64,000 bases of DNA from Chloroflexota bacterium (GCA_022825895.1 JAJDVX010000022.1:124001-188000), one strand, 5' to 3'; shown: positions 8,588-20,812, counted from the stretch's first letter. Notes: generated by a model from the letters alone, not told the origin. Made by a program: numbers and translations.

Positions 8588-9864
8588 GAGCCTTCCGGGG
8601 CCAGGCTGCGGAGGCGCTCGCCCTGTGACGCCACCTTCTCGAAGGCTTCGGCTACTTGCTCGACCCAGGCGTCCGAGGGATCGATGGGAGTCGGCAGCCA
8701 GACGCAGGTCTCGTTGAGACGTTCGCTGACCGGCAGGGAGCCAGGGCCGAAGGGCGGCCGGACGTCGGCGGGCAGGTCGCCCCACGGTCCGCCAAGGCCG
8801 TCGAAGGGAAAGTCGCCAAACAGCGGTTGCCGGTGCATGGCGCCGTAGAGGGCGGAGGGCTGGTCGGGGTGGATGCCGACGCCCTCGGCGGCCAGGGCGT
8901 CAAGGATGGCCTGGATTGGAGCGCCGATTTCGTCCGGGTCGATGCGCGCGGTGTAGAGCAGATAGCCGCCGCGTTCGGCCTGGGCGTAGGGGCGTTGCGG
9001 ATAGACGCCGGGGACGTCGTCCAGCAGGGCGTCCAGGCGGGCGAACCAGCGGCCGCGGCGCTCGTTCAAGTCCGGGAGACGTTCAAGGCCGGCGCGGGCC
9101 AGAGCGATGCCGAGGGGATTGGCGCGGTATTTGACGCCCAGGCCAATGCGCCCGAGATCGCGCAGCGCATCGGTCTGAAGCAGCAGGTTGACGCGACCAT
9201 AGTGGCCCAGCGCGGCCATGCGGTCGTAGAGGTTCGGATCGTTTGTCGTCGCAACCCCGGCTTCGACCCCACTGATGGGTTTGCTGGCCTGCATGCTGAA
9301 GCAACCGATGTGCCCGACCGACCCGACCTGATGTCCGCGCCACATCGCGCCGTGGGCGTGGGAGGCGTCCTCGATCAGCGTGATGTCGGTACCGTCGACG
9401 ATGTCGAGCAGCGCATCCATGTCGGCCGGATTGCCATAAACGTGGGTGGCGACGATGGCGCAGGTGCGGCCGGTCAACTTGCGGCGCACGTCGGCCGGGT
9501 CGATGCAGAAGGTCTCCGGATCGGCGTCGGCGAATACGGGCGAGGCGCCGCAGTGCAGGGCAGGCGAGATGGAGGCGTGCCAGGTGACGGACGGCACGAT
9601 GACCTCGCGTCCGAGCGACGCGCCGGCGGCGAACATGGCCGAGTGCAGGGCGGCGGTACCGTTGCAGACGGCCAGCGCGAAGCGGGTGCCGACGAACTCG
9701 CGGAACTCGGCCTCGAACTTCTCGATTTCGTCGTAGACCGCGGAGCCGGCTTCGAGCGCGTCGTTGACGAGCGTGCGCTCGCGCTCGGTGACCGCCTCCC
9801 AGCGGTCGTCAATAGGCGCGGTTACGGCGGGTGGGCTGCCTTCGATGGCGAGATGCCGGTCCAT
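8584..9864 (-). CDS. DegT/DnrJ/EryC1/StrS-type PLP aminotransferase
   Basis: 426 residues, full length. The PLP site is clear: NGTAALHSA phosphate-binding region, Asp166 in EDASHAHG, and Lys195 in [10 protein letters not shown]. The family makes amino sugars or acts on keto-sugars and cyclitols. Here Lys is followed by Pro, and the neighbour is a DUF3604 protein rather than a sugar-nucleotide enzyme, so a substrate outside the usual LPS amino sugars is possible. ATG start; stop overlaps the next GTG. Confidence 0.9.
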   Translation of the reverse strand: MDRHLAIEGSPPAVTAPIDDRWEAVTERERTLVNDALEAGSAVYDEIEKFEAEFREFVGTRFALAVCNGTAALHSAMFAAGASLGREVIVPSVTWHASISPALHCGASPVFADADPETFCIDPADVRRKLTGRTCAIVATHVYGNPADMDALLDIVDGTDITLIEDASHAHGAMWRGHQVGSVGHIGCFSMQASKPISGVEAGVATTNDPNLYDRMAALGHYGRVNLLLQTDALRDLGRIGLGVKYRANPLGIALARAGLERLPDLNERRGRWFARLDALLDDVPGVYPQRPYAQAERGGYLLYTARIDPDEIGAPIQAILDALAAEGVGIHPDQPSALYGAMHRQPLFGDFPFDGLGGPWGDLPADVRPPFGPGSLPVSERLNETCVWLPTPIDPSDAWVEQVAEAFEKVASQGERLRSLAPEGS

Positions 9865-9949
9865 GCAGATCTGCCGCGGGCGGTCAGGCGCTTGAGTATG
9901 TTCAGCGGCCGCCGCGGTGTCGAGTTGGCAGGCGGCGCGTATGCCCGGC

Positions 9950-10447
9950 TTACTCCAGCGAAGACCCCAGGATTTCTTCGGCCTGCTGCGCCCGGAAGTC
10001 GAGCAGCTTCTGGCGAAGCCCGGCGTCGCCCAGGGCCAGGATCTCGACAGCCAGCAGCGCGGCGTTGACGGCGCCGGCGCTGCCGATGGCGAGGGTGGCG
10101 ACAGGGATCCCGCGGGGCATCTGGGCCATGGCCAGCAGCGAGTCCAGGCCGTCCAGCGACCAGGCCTGCATGGGCACGCCCAGCACGGGCAGCACCGTGT
10201 GCGCGGCTACCACGCCGGCCAGGTGGGCCGCGCCACCGGCGGCCGCGATCAGGACGCGCATTCCGCGCTCGTCGGCGCTGCGCGCCCACTCGGCCGTCTC
10301 GTCAGGCGTGCGGTGGGCGGAGAGCACGCGAACCTCGTAGGGCACGCCGAAGTCGCGCAGGGTGGCCGTGGTGCGCTGCATCACGTCCCAGTCGGACGTG
10401 CTGCCCATCACGATGCCGACGCGCGGGGTCTCGTTGGAATCCGTCAT
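9950..10447 (-). CDS. purE: N5-carboxyaminoimidazole ribonucleotide mutase PurE
   Basis: 165 residues with the class I signature: [27 protein letters not shown] and [13 protein letters not shown]. Converts N5-CAIR to CAIR in purine synthesis. Start ATG 10447 has GAGGAG overlapping the icd stop codon (TAGAGGAG), so it is probably translated from the icd message. No purK lies in the window, although class I PurE needs PurK. Confidence 0.95.
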   Translation of the reverse strand: MTDSNETPRVGIVMGSTSDWDVMQRTTATLRDFGVPYEVRVLSAHRTPDETAEWARSADERGMRVLIAAAGGAAHLAGVVAAHTVLPVLGVPMQAWSLDGLDSLLAMAQMPRGIPVATLAIGSAGAVNAALLAVEILALGDAGLRQKLLDFRAQQAEEILGSSLE

Positions 10448-10462
10448 GGCCGTCTCACTCCT

Positions 10463-11905
10463 CTAGGCCTGCGAGTAGGCGGGCCTGCCGTCGAACGTGC
10501 AGAGGTTTTCGGTCTTGATGAAATCGAGGCCGGCGCCGCCGATGCGACCGAGCAGGGCGACGATCTCGGCATGGTCGACGGCCGCACCGTTGTCGGCCAC
10601 GAATCGGGCTCGCCAGTGGTCCACCAGCAGCCCGCCTGCCATGGTTTGCGGCCAGACGATCGCGCCGCGGTTGCTGATCAACTTCAGGTCGAGACCGTTG
10701 CCCGCAATGGCCTGCAGGCGTTGCGCCAGGTCCGCCGCCGTGCCGTCATTCCAGTCCAGGAAGACGTCCACGCCCACGGTCTGTTTTTCGGGTTTCGTTG
10801 CGCGCTCGCTTGCTCGGATGACCGGCATTGGCCCACCGATCCCAAAGGCCGCGGGACGCAGGGTCCTGGGCATTTCGCCCAGGCGGTCGGCGACGGCCAG
10901 TCCGAACTCGCGTGTTCCCACCTTTGACGCACTGTGAGCGTCGCTGTGGATGTCGTAGGTGTGAACGCCGTCTTCGAGCGTCCTGAGCCAGGCGTTCTGG
11001 ACACGTGCGGCCACCTCGGCCTGGCCGACGTGATCCAGCATGAGGACTGCGGCCGTGAGCAGGCCGGAAGGGTTGGCCAGATTCTGACCGGCCCGGCGCG
11101 GAGCTGATCCGTGTACCGCCTCGAACATCGCGGCGCTGTCGCCGATATTCGCGGCGCCCGCCAGGCCAACCGAACCGGCAATCTGCGCGGCCACGTCGGA
11201 CAGAATGTCGCCGTAGAGGTTGGGCAGCACCACCACGTCGAACATCTCCGGCGTGTCCGCCAGCTTGGCGGCCCCGATGTCAACGATCCAGTATTCGTTC
11301 TCCAGGTCCGGATAGTCGGCCGCCACTTCGTCGAAGACTTCGTGGAAGAGGCCGTCCGACAGCTTCATGATGTTGTCCTTGGCAAACGCAGTGACTTTCT
11401 TGCGACCGTGATGAGTGGCGTATTCGAAGGCGAAACGAATGACGCGCTCGCAGCCCGGACGGGTAATCAGCTTGAGCGACTGCATCACGTCGGCCGTCTG
11501 CCGGTGTTCGATGCCGGCGTACAGGTCTTCCTCGTTCTCGCGAACCAGCACCACGTCCATGTCCGGGTGGTGCTTAGTCTCGACGTAGGGGTGGTAGGTC
11601 ACCGCGGGCCGCACGTTGGCGTAGAGACCCAACGCGATTCGGGTGGCGACATTCAGGCTCTGGTAGCCGCGCCCTTGCGGGGTGGTTATGGGGCCCTTCA
11701 GGAAGACGCGGGTGCGATAGATGGACTCCCAGGCCGCGTCATCGATGCCGGCTGGATTACCGCGCAGGTAGACCTGCTCGCCGATGTCGATGGTCTCGAT
11801 ATCAAGCCGCGCGCCCGCCTTGTCCAGGATCTCCAGCACGATGGGCATGATCTCGGGGCCGATCCCGTCGCCATGCGCGACGGTGATGGGGGTGGCTTGA
11901 TTCAT
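10463..11905 (-). CDS. icd: NADP-dependent isocitrate dehydrogenase, long form
   Basis: 480 residues, the length of the Rickettsia/Thermus-type enzyme with an extra C-terminal region. Motifs: HGDGIGPEI, the substrate-phosphate segment TTPQGRGYQSLNVATRI, ENEEDLYAGIEH, and NLYGDILSDVAAQIAGSVGLAG with its metal-binding aspartates. Decarboxylates isocitrate in the TCA cycle. ATG with GGAG eight bases upstream. First gene of a four-gene minus-strand run. Confidence 0.93.
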   Translation of the reverse strand: MNQATPITVAHGDGIGPEIMPIVLEILDKAGARLDIETIDIGEQVYLRGNPAGIDDAAWESIYRTRVFLKGPITTPQGRGYQSLNVATRIALGLYANVRPAVTYHPYVETKHHPDMDVVLVRENEEDLYAGIEHRQTADVMQSLKLITRPGCERVIRFAFEYATHHGRKKVTAFAKDNIMKLSDGLFHEVFDEVAADYPDLENEYWIVDIGAAKLADTPEMFDVVVLPNLYGDILSDVAAQIAGSVGLAGAANIGDSAAMFEAVHGSAPRRAGQNLANPSGLLTAAVLMLDHVGQAEVAARVQNAWLRTLEDGVHTYDIHSDAHSASKVGTREFGLAVADRLGEMPRTLRPAAFGIGGPMPVIRASERATKPEKQTVGVDVFLDWNDGTAADLAQRLQAIAGNGLDLKLISNRGAIVWPQTMAGGLLVDHWRARFVADNGAAVDHAEIVALLGRIGGAGLDFIKTENLCTFDGRPAYSQA

Positions 11906-11924
11906 CAGTTAACTCCAGGCTGAG

Positions 11925-11945
11925 CGCTGACACGGCGCGTCAGCG
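11925..11945 (-). promoter_or_regulatory. Hairpin in the icd upstream region
   Basis: CGCTGAC and GTCAGCG form a perfect 7-bp stem around a 7-nt loop, 20 bp before the icd start. It could be 5'-leader structure or an operator; no T tract, so not a terminator. Confidence 0.35.
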
Positions 11946-12473
11946 TTGAATCGAACGATGCGGCGGACACGTCAGTGGCTACGACGGCGTTCGGGGCGAG
12001 GTGAGAGCGATGGTCGTCAGAGACGCAGGCCGTGGGCCCACGCCGTGGAACGGTGAGCGGCGCGCGAGCCCGGACCCTGGAAGCGTATGGGTAGATGGGT
12101 CGGTGGGCGGGATGCGCGGAAACTCCGGAACGTGTTCCGTCGGCAAGGATACGCAACCTAGGCAGAACGCGGACGCCGCACGCGGGGCCTCGGGGGCATG
12201 ACGACCGCGACGTTCCCAAAACTGGCTCGGTCATTCCTACTCCGAAGTGGCGCTAGATTCGGTCCGGGCCGAGTGGATGCTGCCAGCGGAGGCCCGGAAA
12301 GCGGCGGAACCGCGCCTCGTCGTCCTGGACTTCGAGCTCCTGCGGCCGGTCGAGATCGACGCCGGGACGCGGTCGAACGCCGCGCACCGTCACCAACCGG
12401 AATGGGGGCGGCCCTGGCGGGTCGTGGCGCTTCAACGCGTCATCCGACCTCTTGGGAGTCAAGGCGCTCTCTC
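11946..12473. other. Intergenic region without a recognisable gene
   Basis: About 530 bp between icd and the FMN reductase. ORFs on both strands here (12001, 12198, 12247, 12253) give Arg/Pro-rich translations without recognisable motifs. Part around 12247-12470 could be decayed coding sequence, but no homology could be seen. Confidence 0.5.
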
Positions 12474-13049
12474 TCAGGCGAAGCGGAGCGTCGGGTCCAC
12501 GCGGCAATGTCGGATCCACTCGTCAAAGGCCGCCATGAACTCGCGAATCCGCTCCAGTAAGTCATCGTCGATGACGTTGCCGTCGGGGTCTTGTCGCCGG
12601 CGCGAGCGCACCAGCAGCAGTTCGGGGTCGATCATCACGCGCATGCTGTTGTGCAGGGCGATCTGGCGCATGTGCATCTGGGCGCGCACGGTGCCGGAGC
12701 GACCGCCGACGCCCATGATGGCCGCCGGCTTGCCGTCAAGGGTTGAGGGCCGGCCGCGGGAGGCCCAGTCGAAGGCGTTCTTGAGCACGCCGGTGATGGA
12801 GTAGTTGTACTCGGGCACGGCGAACAGCAAGCCGTCGGCGGCCCCGATGGCCTCTTGCAGGGCGGTGACCGGCGCGGGGTTGCCCTGCGCTTCGACATCG
12901 GCGTTGAAAAGCGGGATGTCGTGCAGGGGGAAGGTCGTCATCTCCATGTTCGGCGGGACCACCGTGGCGGCGGCGCGCAGCAGCCCGCTGTTGAACGAGC
13001 CCGCGCGCAGGCTGCCTGAGATGCCCAGGACTTTGATCGCGTCGGCCAC
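12474..13049 (-). CDS. NAD(P)H-dependent FMN reductase family protein
   Basis: 191 residues, flavodoxin-like fold: GISGSLRAGSFNSGLLRAA binds the FMN phosphate, and PEYNYSITGVLKNAFDWASR is the diagnostic second motif of the NADPH-dependent FMN reductase family. Possible quinone or azo-type reductase. GTG start with AAGGAG eight bases upstream. Confidence 0.92.
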   Translation of the reverse strand: MADAIKVLGISGSLRAGSFNSGLLRAAATVVPPNMEMTTFPLHDIPLFNADVEAQGNPAPVTALQEAIGAADGLLFAVPEYNYSITGVLKNAFDWASRGRPSTLDGKPAAIMGVGGRSGTVRAQMHMRQIALHNSMRVMIDPELLLVRSRRRQDPDGNVIDDDLLERIREFMAAFDEWIRHCRVDPTLRFA

Positions 13050-13129
13050 CGGCAGGTCTCCTTAGAGCATGAAGCGTGGGCGCCCCGAGGCTCTGGGGCC
13101 TGGGCGCGATGGGGGAAGCTGCTGGCGAG

Positions 13130-14023
13130 CTACGACGCCGGCTCCACCGTTACGCCGTGCAAGTCTTCCAGCGGGCGGATGATGGCGGAGGTGTTCTGGC
13201 CGCCGTAGCCGCGGGCCTGGGCTTCTTTGTAGAGCTCGTTGACGGTGCTGGTGACCGCCAGGCGCACCCCCGTCAGCTTGCCCAGGTCGGCGGCGAGCTG
13301 CTGATCCTTGGCGTGCAGGTCCAGCGCGAACTTGGGGTCGAAGTCGCGGGCCAGAACGCTGTCCTTGACCATGCGCTCGTGGCCGGGGCTGGCGGCGGTG
13401 GCGCTTTGCAGCGTGTCGTACATGGCGGCCGGGTCGATGCCGTACTTGACGGCGGCCACGTACGCCTCGGAGATCACGGCGTTGGTGGCGGCGCCGATCA
13501 GGTTGTTGCAGAGCTTGACCACGCTGCCGCTGCCGGACGCGCCAAAGTGGCGGATGTTCTCGCCGACGGCGTCGAACACGGGTCCGCCCCGCTCGAAGTC
13601 GGCCGCCTCACCGCCGACCATGATGGCCAGCGTGCCGGCCTCCGCGCCCCAGACGCCGCCGCTGATGGGGGCGTCCAGGTAGCCGCAGCCCTTTGATGCC
13701 GCCGCGTCGCTGATGCGCTGCGAGGTGTCGGGACCGTTGGTGCTGAAGTCGATCCAAAGCTGGCCTTCGCTGGCGCCTTCGATGACGCCGTCGTCGCCCA
13801 GAAAGACCTCGTCGCAGACCGGCGGAATGGGCAGGCAGGCGCAGACGACGTCCACGCGGCTGGCCAGGTCGGCCGGGGTGCTGGCGGCCTCGCCGCCGGC
13901 GGCCACAAAGTCGTCGACCTTGCCCCGGCTGCGGTTGTGGACGACGACGTCAAATCCTGCGGCTCGCAGGTTGCGGGCCATCGGGAGGCCCATGGCCCCC
14001 AGGCCGATAAATCCGACTCTCAT
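13130..14023 (-). CDS. Beta-hydroxyacid dehydrogenase (3-hydroxyisobutyrate dehydrogenase family)
   Basis: About 297 residues from ATG 14023 (MRVGFIGLGAMG); the longer track start is unlikely because the Rossmann motif begins right at this ATG. GLGAMG cofactor site, HNRSRGK (Arg after strand 2 suggests NADP), DAPISGGVWGAEAGTLAIMVGG substrate loop, and KLCNNLI with the catalytic Lys. Acts on 3-hydroxyisobutyrate, tartronate semialdehyde or similar acids. A paralogue lies at 38241-39140. Followed upstream by an HpcH/HpaI-type aldolase, a pairing typical of sugar-acid breakdown. Confidence 0.9.
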   Translation of the reverse strand: MRVGFIGLGAMGLPMARNLRAAGFDVVVHNRSRGKVDDFVAAGGEAASTPADLASRVDVVCACLPIPPVCDEVFLGDDGVIEGASEGQLWIDFSTNGPDTSQRISDAAASKGCGYLDAPISGGVWGAEAGTLAIMVGGEAADFERGGPVFDAVGENIRHFGASGSGSVVKLCNNLIGAATNAVISEAYVAAVKYGIDPAAMYDTLQSATAASPGHERMVKDSVLARDFDPKFALDLHAKDQQLAADLGKLTGVRLAVTSTVNELYKEAQARGYGGQNTSAIIRPLEDLHGVTVEPAS

Positions 14024-14090
14024 GGCGTGTGCCTCGTTGTAGTGGTCAGGGCGCCAGCTTGCCACTCTTGACCGGAAGCCGCCTGAGAGG

Positions 14091-15008
14091 TCAGGGCGTC
14101 GGCCGGCCGGTGATCTGGTGGCCGATGCGCGCCATCTCCTCGCCGCCGCTGACGATGCGCGCCCCGACGTTGTGCAACAGGTGACGGATGCGGGCGTCGT
14201 CGTCCATGTTCGGATCGGCCCAGCTGCAGAGAAAGGCCAGCCCCTCCGCTTCGCAAGCGGCCTGGATGGTGTTGCGGGCGTGATCCATCTCCGGGCCGTA
14301 GGGCGGGTCGTGCCAGTCGGGGTTGCCGTGGGAGACGCCCATGTCGCCCGGACCCCATTCGCTGAAGAAGAGGCCGGGGACGGCGGCGATCTCGAAGGCG
14401 CGGTGCATGCCGTGGCGGTCTTCGATCTTGAGGCCGAGGATCAACTCGCCCTCGGGGTTGAGGGGCCAGGGGTCGGCCTTGCGGATGTAGTCCATGGGGT
14501 CCAGGCCCCAGATCTCGGCGGCAACGCCCTGGCCGCCCATGCCGCGGGTGCCTTCGCCCAGGCCCTCGCCGACGCCCAGCCGGGCGTGCGGATACCGGAC
14601 CGCTTCCACAAAGGCGCGCACCGCTTCCGGGGTTCGGGCGTGGCAGAGCACCAGGCCATGCACGCCGGCGGCCAGGATGTGGCGGATCTGCCAGTCGTTG
14701 GCCTGTACGACCTCTTCGGAGAGTCCGTTGACGGGCAGCGTGCAGAGGACGGTGGGCGTGAGGTGGCCGCTGGGAGTGGGACCGGCGTCGCGCAGGCCGC
14801 GCATGAAGTCAACGAGACCGCGGGTATCCAGGCCGTGGTGCTCGAACTCAACGAGGATGAAGTCGGCAAACGTCCCGACCATCTCGCGGCCGCTCTCGTA
14901 GGTCAGGCGCTCGGACATGCCGGTGTAGTACAGCGGTTCGCCGGATTCGTAGAGCTCGATGCAGCGGTTGATGCGGGGCGATGACCGCTCCTGCGTACCC
15001 TCGGTCAT
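14091..15008 (-). CDS. HpcH/HpaI aldolase / citrate lyase family protein
   Basis: 305 residues, TIM-barrel class II aldolase family: FILVEFEHHGLD, an internal Arg/His-rich strand, LILGLKIEDRHGM with metal-site Glu, and FSEWGPGDMGVSHG with metal-site Asp. Cleaves or forms 2-keto-3-deoxy acids with pyruvate in known relatives. The downstream HIBADH-type gene would handle a tartronate-semialdehyde-like product; that pathway is inference. Confidence 0.82.
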   Translation of the reverse strand: MTEGTQERSSPRINRCIELYESGEPLYYTGMSERLTYESGREMVGTFADFILVEFEHHGLDTRGLVDFMRGLRDAGPTPSGHLTPTVLCTLPVNGLSEEVVQANDWQIRHILAAGVHGLVLCHARTPEAVRAFVEAVRYPHARLGVGEGLGEGTRGMGGQGVAAEIWGLDPMDYIRKADPWPLNPEGELILGLKIEDRHGMHRAFEIAAVPGLFFSEWGPGDMGVSHGNPDWHDPPYGPEMDHARNTIQAACEAEGLAFLCSWADPNMDDDARIRHLLHNVGARIVSGGEEMARIGHQITGRPTP

Positions 15009-15079
15009 TGAAGTCGGCAGTTCATTCAGCTGTTTCTCCCTGTCGATTAAGACTGGCTCGCAGCCGGTGTCAAAGAAGT

Positions 15080-16210
15080 CTAGCTCTCGCCATCCTCTTC
15101 ATCCTCGTCGGTGGCTGACTCCGGAGTCAAGGAGAAGTACCTTCGGTCCTCATCTGGTTGTAGTCCGGTGCCCAGTTTAGGGTCGTAGACAACGATCGGA
15201 TCAGTGTCGCTATCAACTTCAAGGAGAACCCAGCCCTCAAACGATCCGCCCTGGAACAACGTCACCTCCAGTCTCTCTCCGGGCAGTTCAAGAAAGGGAC
15301 TGGCGGCGGCGCCCTTGGTCAAGTCTGAACCACTGGCCTGACTGCCGGTAGTACCGGCAATCAGCGTAGATACGGATTCCACGAAGCCATCGGCAGAGAA
15401 CTGGGTCGACGAGATCGAGGCCGGAGAGTTGCCGCTGGCAGTATTTGTAACCTTAACTTTGAACAGGAAGAAGGTCATCCCATCTCGAGGATCGGGGTTG
15501 AGAAAACTGGTCGAGCTGAGTAAATCTTCGGCCTCCGCGTTAAGATAAGCTTCGGCAATCTCGATTTGAAACGCTGACGTGACCGCGGACTCACCAAGTT
15601 CGACCGGCGAGTCGATTTCGGTACCGTTCGTGGTTGCCCTCTTCACTTCGGATCGGTCCCTTGAAATGTCTACGCCGCTTTCCAACTCGAAGTACAGAAA
15701 GCTCGCATCGCGAGCAAGGATCGAGGCTGACTCACGGACAGCAAGCACAAAGTCGTCGTCATCCTCGTGAACGTCTTTGAAGGTAAGCCAACCGTTGCGG
15801 ACTTCATCCTCGCCGTATCCGTCTCCAAATACCGGGGAAGGGCCGTCGTCGCTGGTGGTGTCAGTCGAAGCTAGATATAAAGAGTGTTGCGATCCAGCCA
15901 AGCAGAATTTCAGGCTGTCGAGATCACCTGGCTCGTCATCTTCAGAGCCAGAGAACTCGACTTCGACGCGTACATACACAATGTCGGATGTCTGAGAAAA
16001 ATCAACGATACTCAGATCCCAATCCGCGTATGTGGACACTTCGCCAAACTCGACGGGATTCTGCCGGGTGGCACCATCGTTGGATGAACTTATGCTCGTC
16101 ACTCGACGAACATGTGGTGGATTCGAGCAGGACTGGTCTGGAATACATGCTGTCAGCATGGCTGCCAACACAGCCAATATGGCGAGCATTCTGAGTGATT
16201 TGAGAATCAA
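15080..16210 (-). CDS. Lipoprotein with two DUF4352-like domains, low GC
   Basis: 376 residues. Lipobox LTAC near residue 22 follows a hydrophobic signal. Two Ig-like repeats start at NPVEFGEVSTYADWDLSIVDF and SPVELGESAVTSAFQIEIAEA, the DUF4352 (telokin-like) pattern. Asp/Glu-rich with an acidic C-terminus. TTG 16210 is favoured because AGGGAG lies nine bases upstream, while the internal ATG 16189 has no such site. The gene looks clearly less GC-rich than its neighbours, suggesting recent transfer. Probably surface-exposed; ligand unknown. Confidence 0.78.
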   Translation of the reverse strand: MILKSLRMLAILAVLAAMLTACIPDQSCSNPPHVRRVTSISSSNDGATRQNPVEFGEVSTYADWDLSIVDFSQTSDIVYVRVEVEFSGSEDDEPGDLDSLKFCLAGSQHSLYLASTDTTSDDGPSPVFGDGYGEDEVRNGWLTFKDVHEDDDDFVLAVRESASILARDASFLYFELESGVDISRDRSEVKRATTNGTEIDSPVELGESAVTSAFQIEIAEAYLNAEAEDLLSSTSFLNPDPRDGMTFFLFKVKVTNTASGNSPASISSTQFSADGFVESVSTLIAGTTGSQASGSDLTKGAAASPFLELPGERLEVTLFQGGSFEGWVLLEVDSDTDPIVVYDPKLGTGLQPDEDRRYFSLTPESATDEDEEDGES

Positions 16211-16270
16211 CGTATCAATCTCCCTCTTTACTGCGGTAAACGACTTGATCTCCAGTTAGGTCTAAAGATC

Positions 16271-16346
16271 GGTGCGGTTCCCGCACCTCAACGGTGCGAT
16301 CAAATGACGACCTAGCCTCAAGGTGTGCAGAACATCGCGATGTTCT
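16271..16346. promoter_or_regulatory. Hairpin and 18-nt perfect palindrome upstream of the lipoprotein
   Basis: A 7-bp hairpin (GGTGCGG / CCGCACC, 16271-16287) and a perfect 18-nt palindrome with half-site AGAACATCG (16329-16346) lie between the nucleoside phosphorylase end and the lipoprotein start. The palindrome could be an operator for the lipoprotein gene; the hairpin could end phosphorylase transcription. Confidence 0.4.
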
Positions 16347-16398
16347 TACGCGGCTGAGTCTGAATGGCTGGGAAGCTATCACACCCAACACGCTAACT

Positions 16399-17280
16399 TC
16401 AGGGCCTCGGAAATTCCTCGCGAGCGGCAAGCAGCGCGCGAGCGGCGCGTACCACGATGCCCGCCATGTCCGCACAGTTTGCCCGGTATTCGTCGGTGCC
16501 GAAGATGTTCGGCCAGTCGGGGCGGTAGACCAGGTCGCTGACGGTGAGGATCAAGCCCAGGTCGGCGCCGCGGAACTCGGTGACGATCATCAGCGCAGAG
16601 GCTTCCATGTCAACGCTGAGGACGCCCTGTTCGCCGTAATGCCGGACCTTGCCCGTGAACTCGCGGTACGGAGCGTCCGTGCTCCAGACGCGGCCGGCAT
16701 GCGATGCGTGGTCGCTGTTCCTGGCGGCCTCGATCAGCGCGCGGGAAGCCGGCCCGTCGGCGCGGGCCGGGTGGTCGGGCGGTCGGTAGTGATACGAGGC
16801 GCCCTCTTCGCGCAGGCCGCTGGTGGCGATGACGTAGTCGCCGACCTTGATCCCCGGCCTCAGGGCACCGGTGGCGCCGGCGATCAGGAAAGTGCGTGCG
16901 CCGAGCGCCATCAGCTCTTCCAGGGTCATGACCGAGCGCGCCCCGCCGACGGGTATGCGAGCTACGCCGATTGGGTGGCCGTCCAGTTCTCCAATGCGCA
17001 GGCCGGGGCGCAGGGAATCGGCTTCAACGGCCGCGCCTTGCGAACGATCGATGGTCTTGGGGCCTTGCAGGCCAAGGCGAACGTCGGACTCGGCGGCGCC
17101 CACGGCCTCGGCCAGGGGCTCGACCATGAGGTTGATGAACCCGCCGATGACGAGCGAGGGGCAGTTCTCGTTGGGATCGCGGCCGCGGCGCTCGGCGTAC
17201 TCGCGGACATGCGATTCCGGGTCGATGACCGGCGTGGCATCGCCGTGCGCGTTGAGCCAGTCGGGTGGTGACGAGGGCAT
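16399..17280 (-). CDS. Nucleoside phosphorylase (PNP/UDP family)
   Basis: 293 residues. VARIPVGGARSVMTLEEL covers the phosphate-binding Arg, FLIAGATGAL is the GxxG turn, YVIATSGLREEGASYHY the base pocket, and SVDMEASAL the conserved ribose-binding Met-Glu motif. Phosphorolysis of a nucleoside, uridine-like by the motif set; specificity not certain. A long N-terminal extension (about 60 residues) precedes the usual start of the fold. Confidence 0.85.
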   Translation of the reverse strand: MPSSPPDWLNAHGDATPVIDPESHVREYAERRGRDPNENCPSLVIGGFINLMVEPLAEAVGAAESDVRLGLQGPKTIDRSQGAAVEADSLRPGLRIGELDGHPIGVARIPVGGARSVMTLEELMALGARTFLIAGATGALRPGIKVGDYVIATSGLREEGASYHYRPPDHPARADGPASRALIEAARNSDHASHAGRVWSTDAPYREFTGKVRHYGEQGVLSVDMEASALMIVTEFRGADLGLILTVSDLVYRPDWPNIFGTDEYRANCADMAGIVVRAARALLAAREEFPRP

Positions 17281-17389
17281 CGGAGTGGCGCGCCGGGGGC
17301 CTGGCCTCGCCAGGCCCCTGCGAACGCCTATCTAGAGACCCTTGCGTAATCCGATGGACAGGTGTGCGGTGTCAATCCCCTCGTGAAGC

Positions 17390-17480
17390 CGCCGTTCTTC
17401 CCCTCTCCAAGGGGAGAGGCAGATTCGGGCGTCTTCGGCCGAAATCGGTGAGGGGTCTTCCGGGCACCCAACCCTGGGTA
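17390..17480. repeat. Interspersed palindromic repeat-like element
   Basis: In the 223-bp gap between katG and the phosphorylase. It has a 7-bp hairpin (CCTCTCC / GGAGAGG), a TTCGG/CCGAA inverted repeat and a GGTGAGGGG end, resembling the dispersed intergenic elements of many GC-rich genomes. Only one copy is present, so repetitiveness is inferred. Confidence 0.4.
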
Positions 17481-17503
17481 ACGCAAAGGACTCCACCTGG
17501 CGA

Positions 17504-20194
<2,691 letters not shown>

Positions 20195-20560
20195 ATGGCG
20201 AACAGCGTGGTGCATTGGGAAATCAACGCCAAGGACGGGCCGGCAATGCAGAAGTTCTACGGCGATCTCTTCGATTGGGAGATCAGCGTCGCCAACCCCA
20301 TGGGCTACGGAGTGGTCAGCGCGCCCAGCGAGGGTCCGGGCATTGGCGGCGGCATCATGGGCATGGGGGATGTCGAGCCGCCGACCAGGGTCACGTTCTA
20401 CGTGGGCGTGGACAACGTGACCGAATATCTGGAGAAGGCCGCGAGCATGGGCGGCAGCGTGATCATGCCGGAGATGGAAGTGATGGACGACGTGGTCATC
20501 GGGATCTTCGCCGACCCCGAGGGCCAGGTGATCGGCTTGGTGAAGAACGTCCCGATGTAG
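20195..20560 (+). CDS. VOC (glyoxalase/bleomycin-resistance) family protein
   Basis: 121 residues. VVHWEINAKDGPAMQKFYGDLFDWEI is the first beta-alpha-beta-beta-beta unit, and VTFYVGVDNVTEYLEKAASMGGSV with FADPEGQVIGL the second. Substrate unknown. The track start 20009 is too early; AGGAG lies one base before ATG 20189 but seven before ATG 20195, so 20195 (MANSVVHW) is chosen. Confidence 0.9.
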   Translation: MANSVVHWEINAKDGPAMQKFYGDLFDWEISVANPMGYGVVSAPSEGPGIGGGIMGMGDVEPPTRVTFYVGVDNVTEYLEKAASMGGSVIMPEMEVMDDVVIGIFADPEGQVIGLVKNVPM

Positions 20561-20706
20561 GACGCCGCGACTTGACTCCCTTCAAAAAAGAGTAGGGGCG
20601 GTTAGCGGACTACCCACGCGGAAGCAATGGTGTCGTAGCCGCTGGCCGCCACCAGCGGCTGGAGCGGATTGACGACGCGGTGGATTGAGAGCGACTCCGC
20701 ACGTGG

Positions 20707-20728
20707 CCCAGGCTGCGCGCAGCCTGGG
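20707..20728. repeat. Perfect 22-nt palindrome (CCCAGGCTGCG half-site), copy 1
   Basis: CCCAGGCTGCG is followed by its exact reverse complement. The same hairpin, with one base changed in the centre, recurs at 21138-21159, and a half copy lies at 20818-20827. Both full copies sit exactly 55 bp before a PhyH-like ATG. Confidence 0.8.
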
Positions 20729-20782
20729 ATCCGCGGCGCACCCACGCTCGGCAGCCCCACCCGGCCGCAACAGAAACTCGCA

Positions 20783-20812
20783 ATGAACGCCGAACCGCCG
20801 GCCGTTCAGCCA
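20783..20812 (+). pseudogene. Remnant of a PhyH 5' end
   Basis: ATG plus nine codons (MNAEPPAVQP) closely match the start of the intact PhyH gene at 21214 (MSADPPAGQP), about 26 of 30 bases identical by eye. The 55-bp leader back to the hairpin is also recognisably similar. Coding stops at the junction with the HicB cassette. Confidence 0.65.

Noticed and set aside
12247-12804. 185-residue ORF before and across the FMN reductase
   Set aside because: Mostly antisense to the reductase and without motifs.
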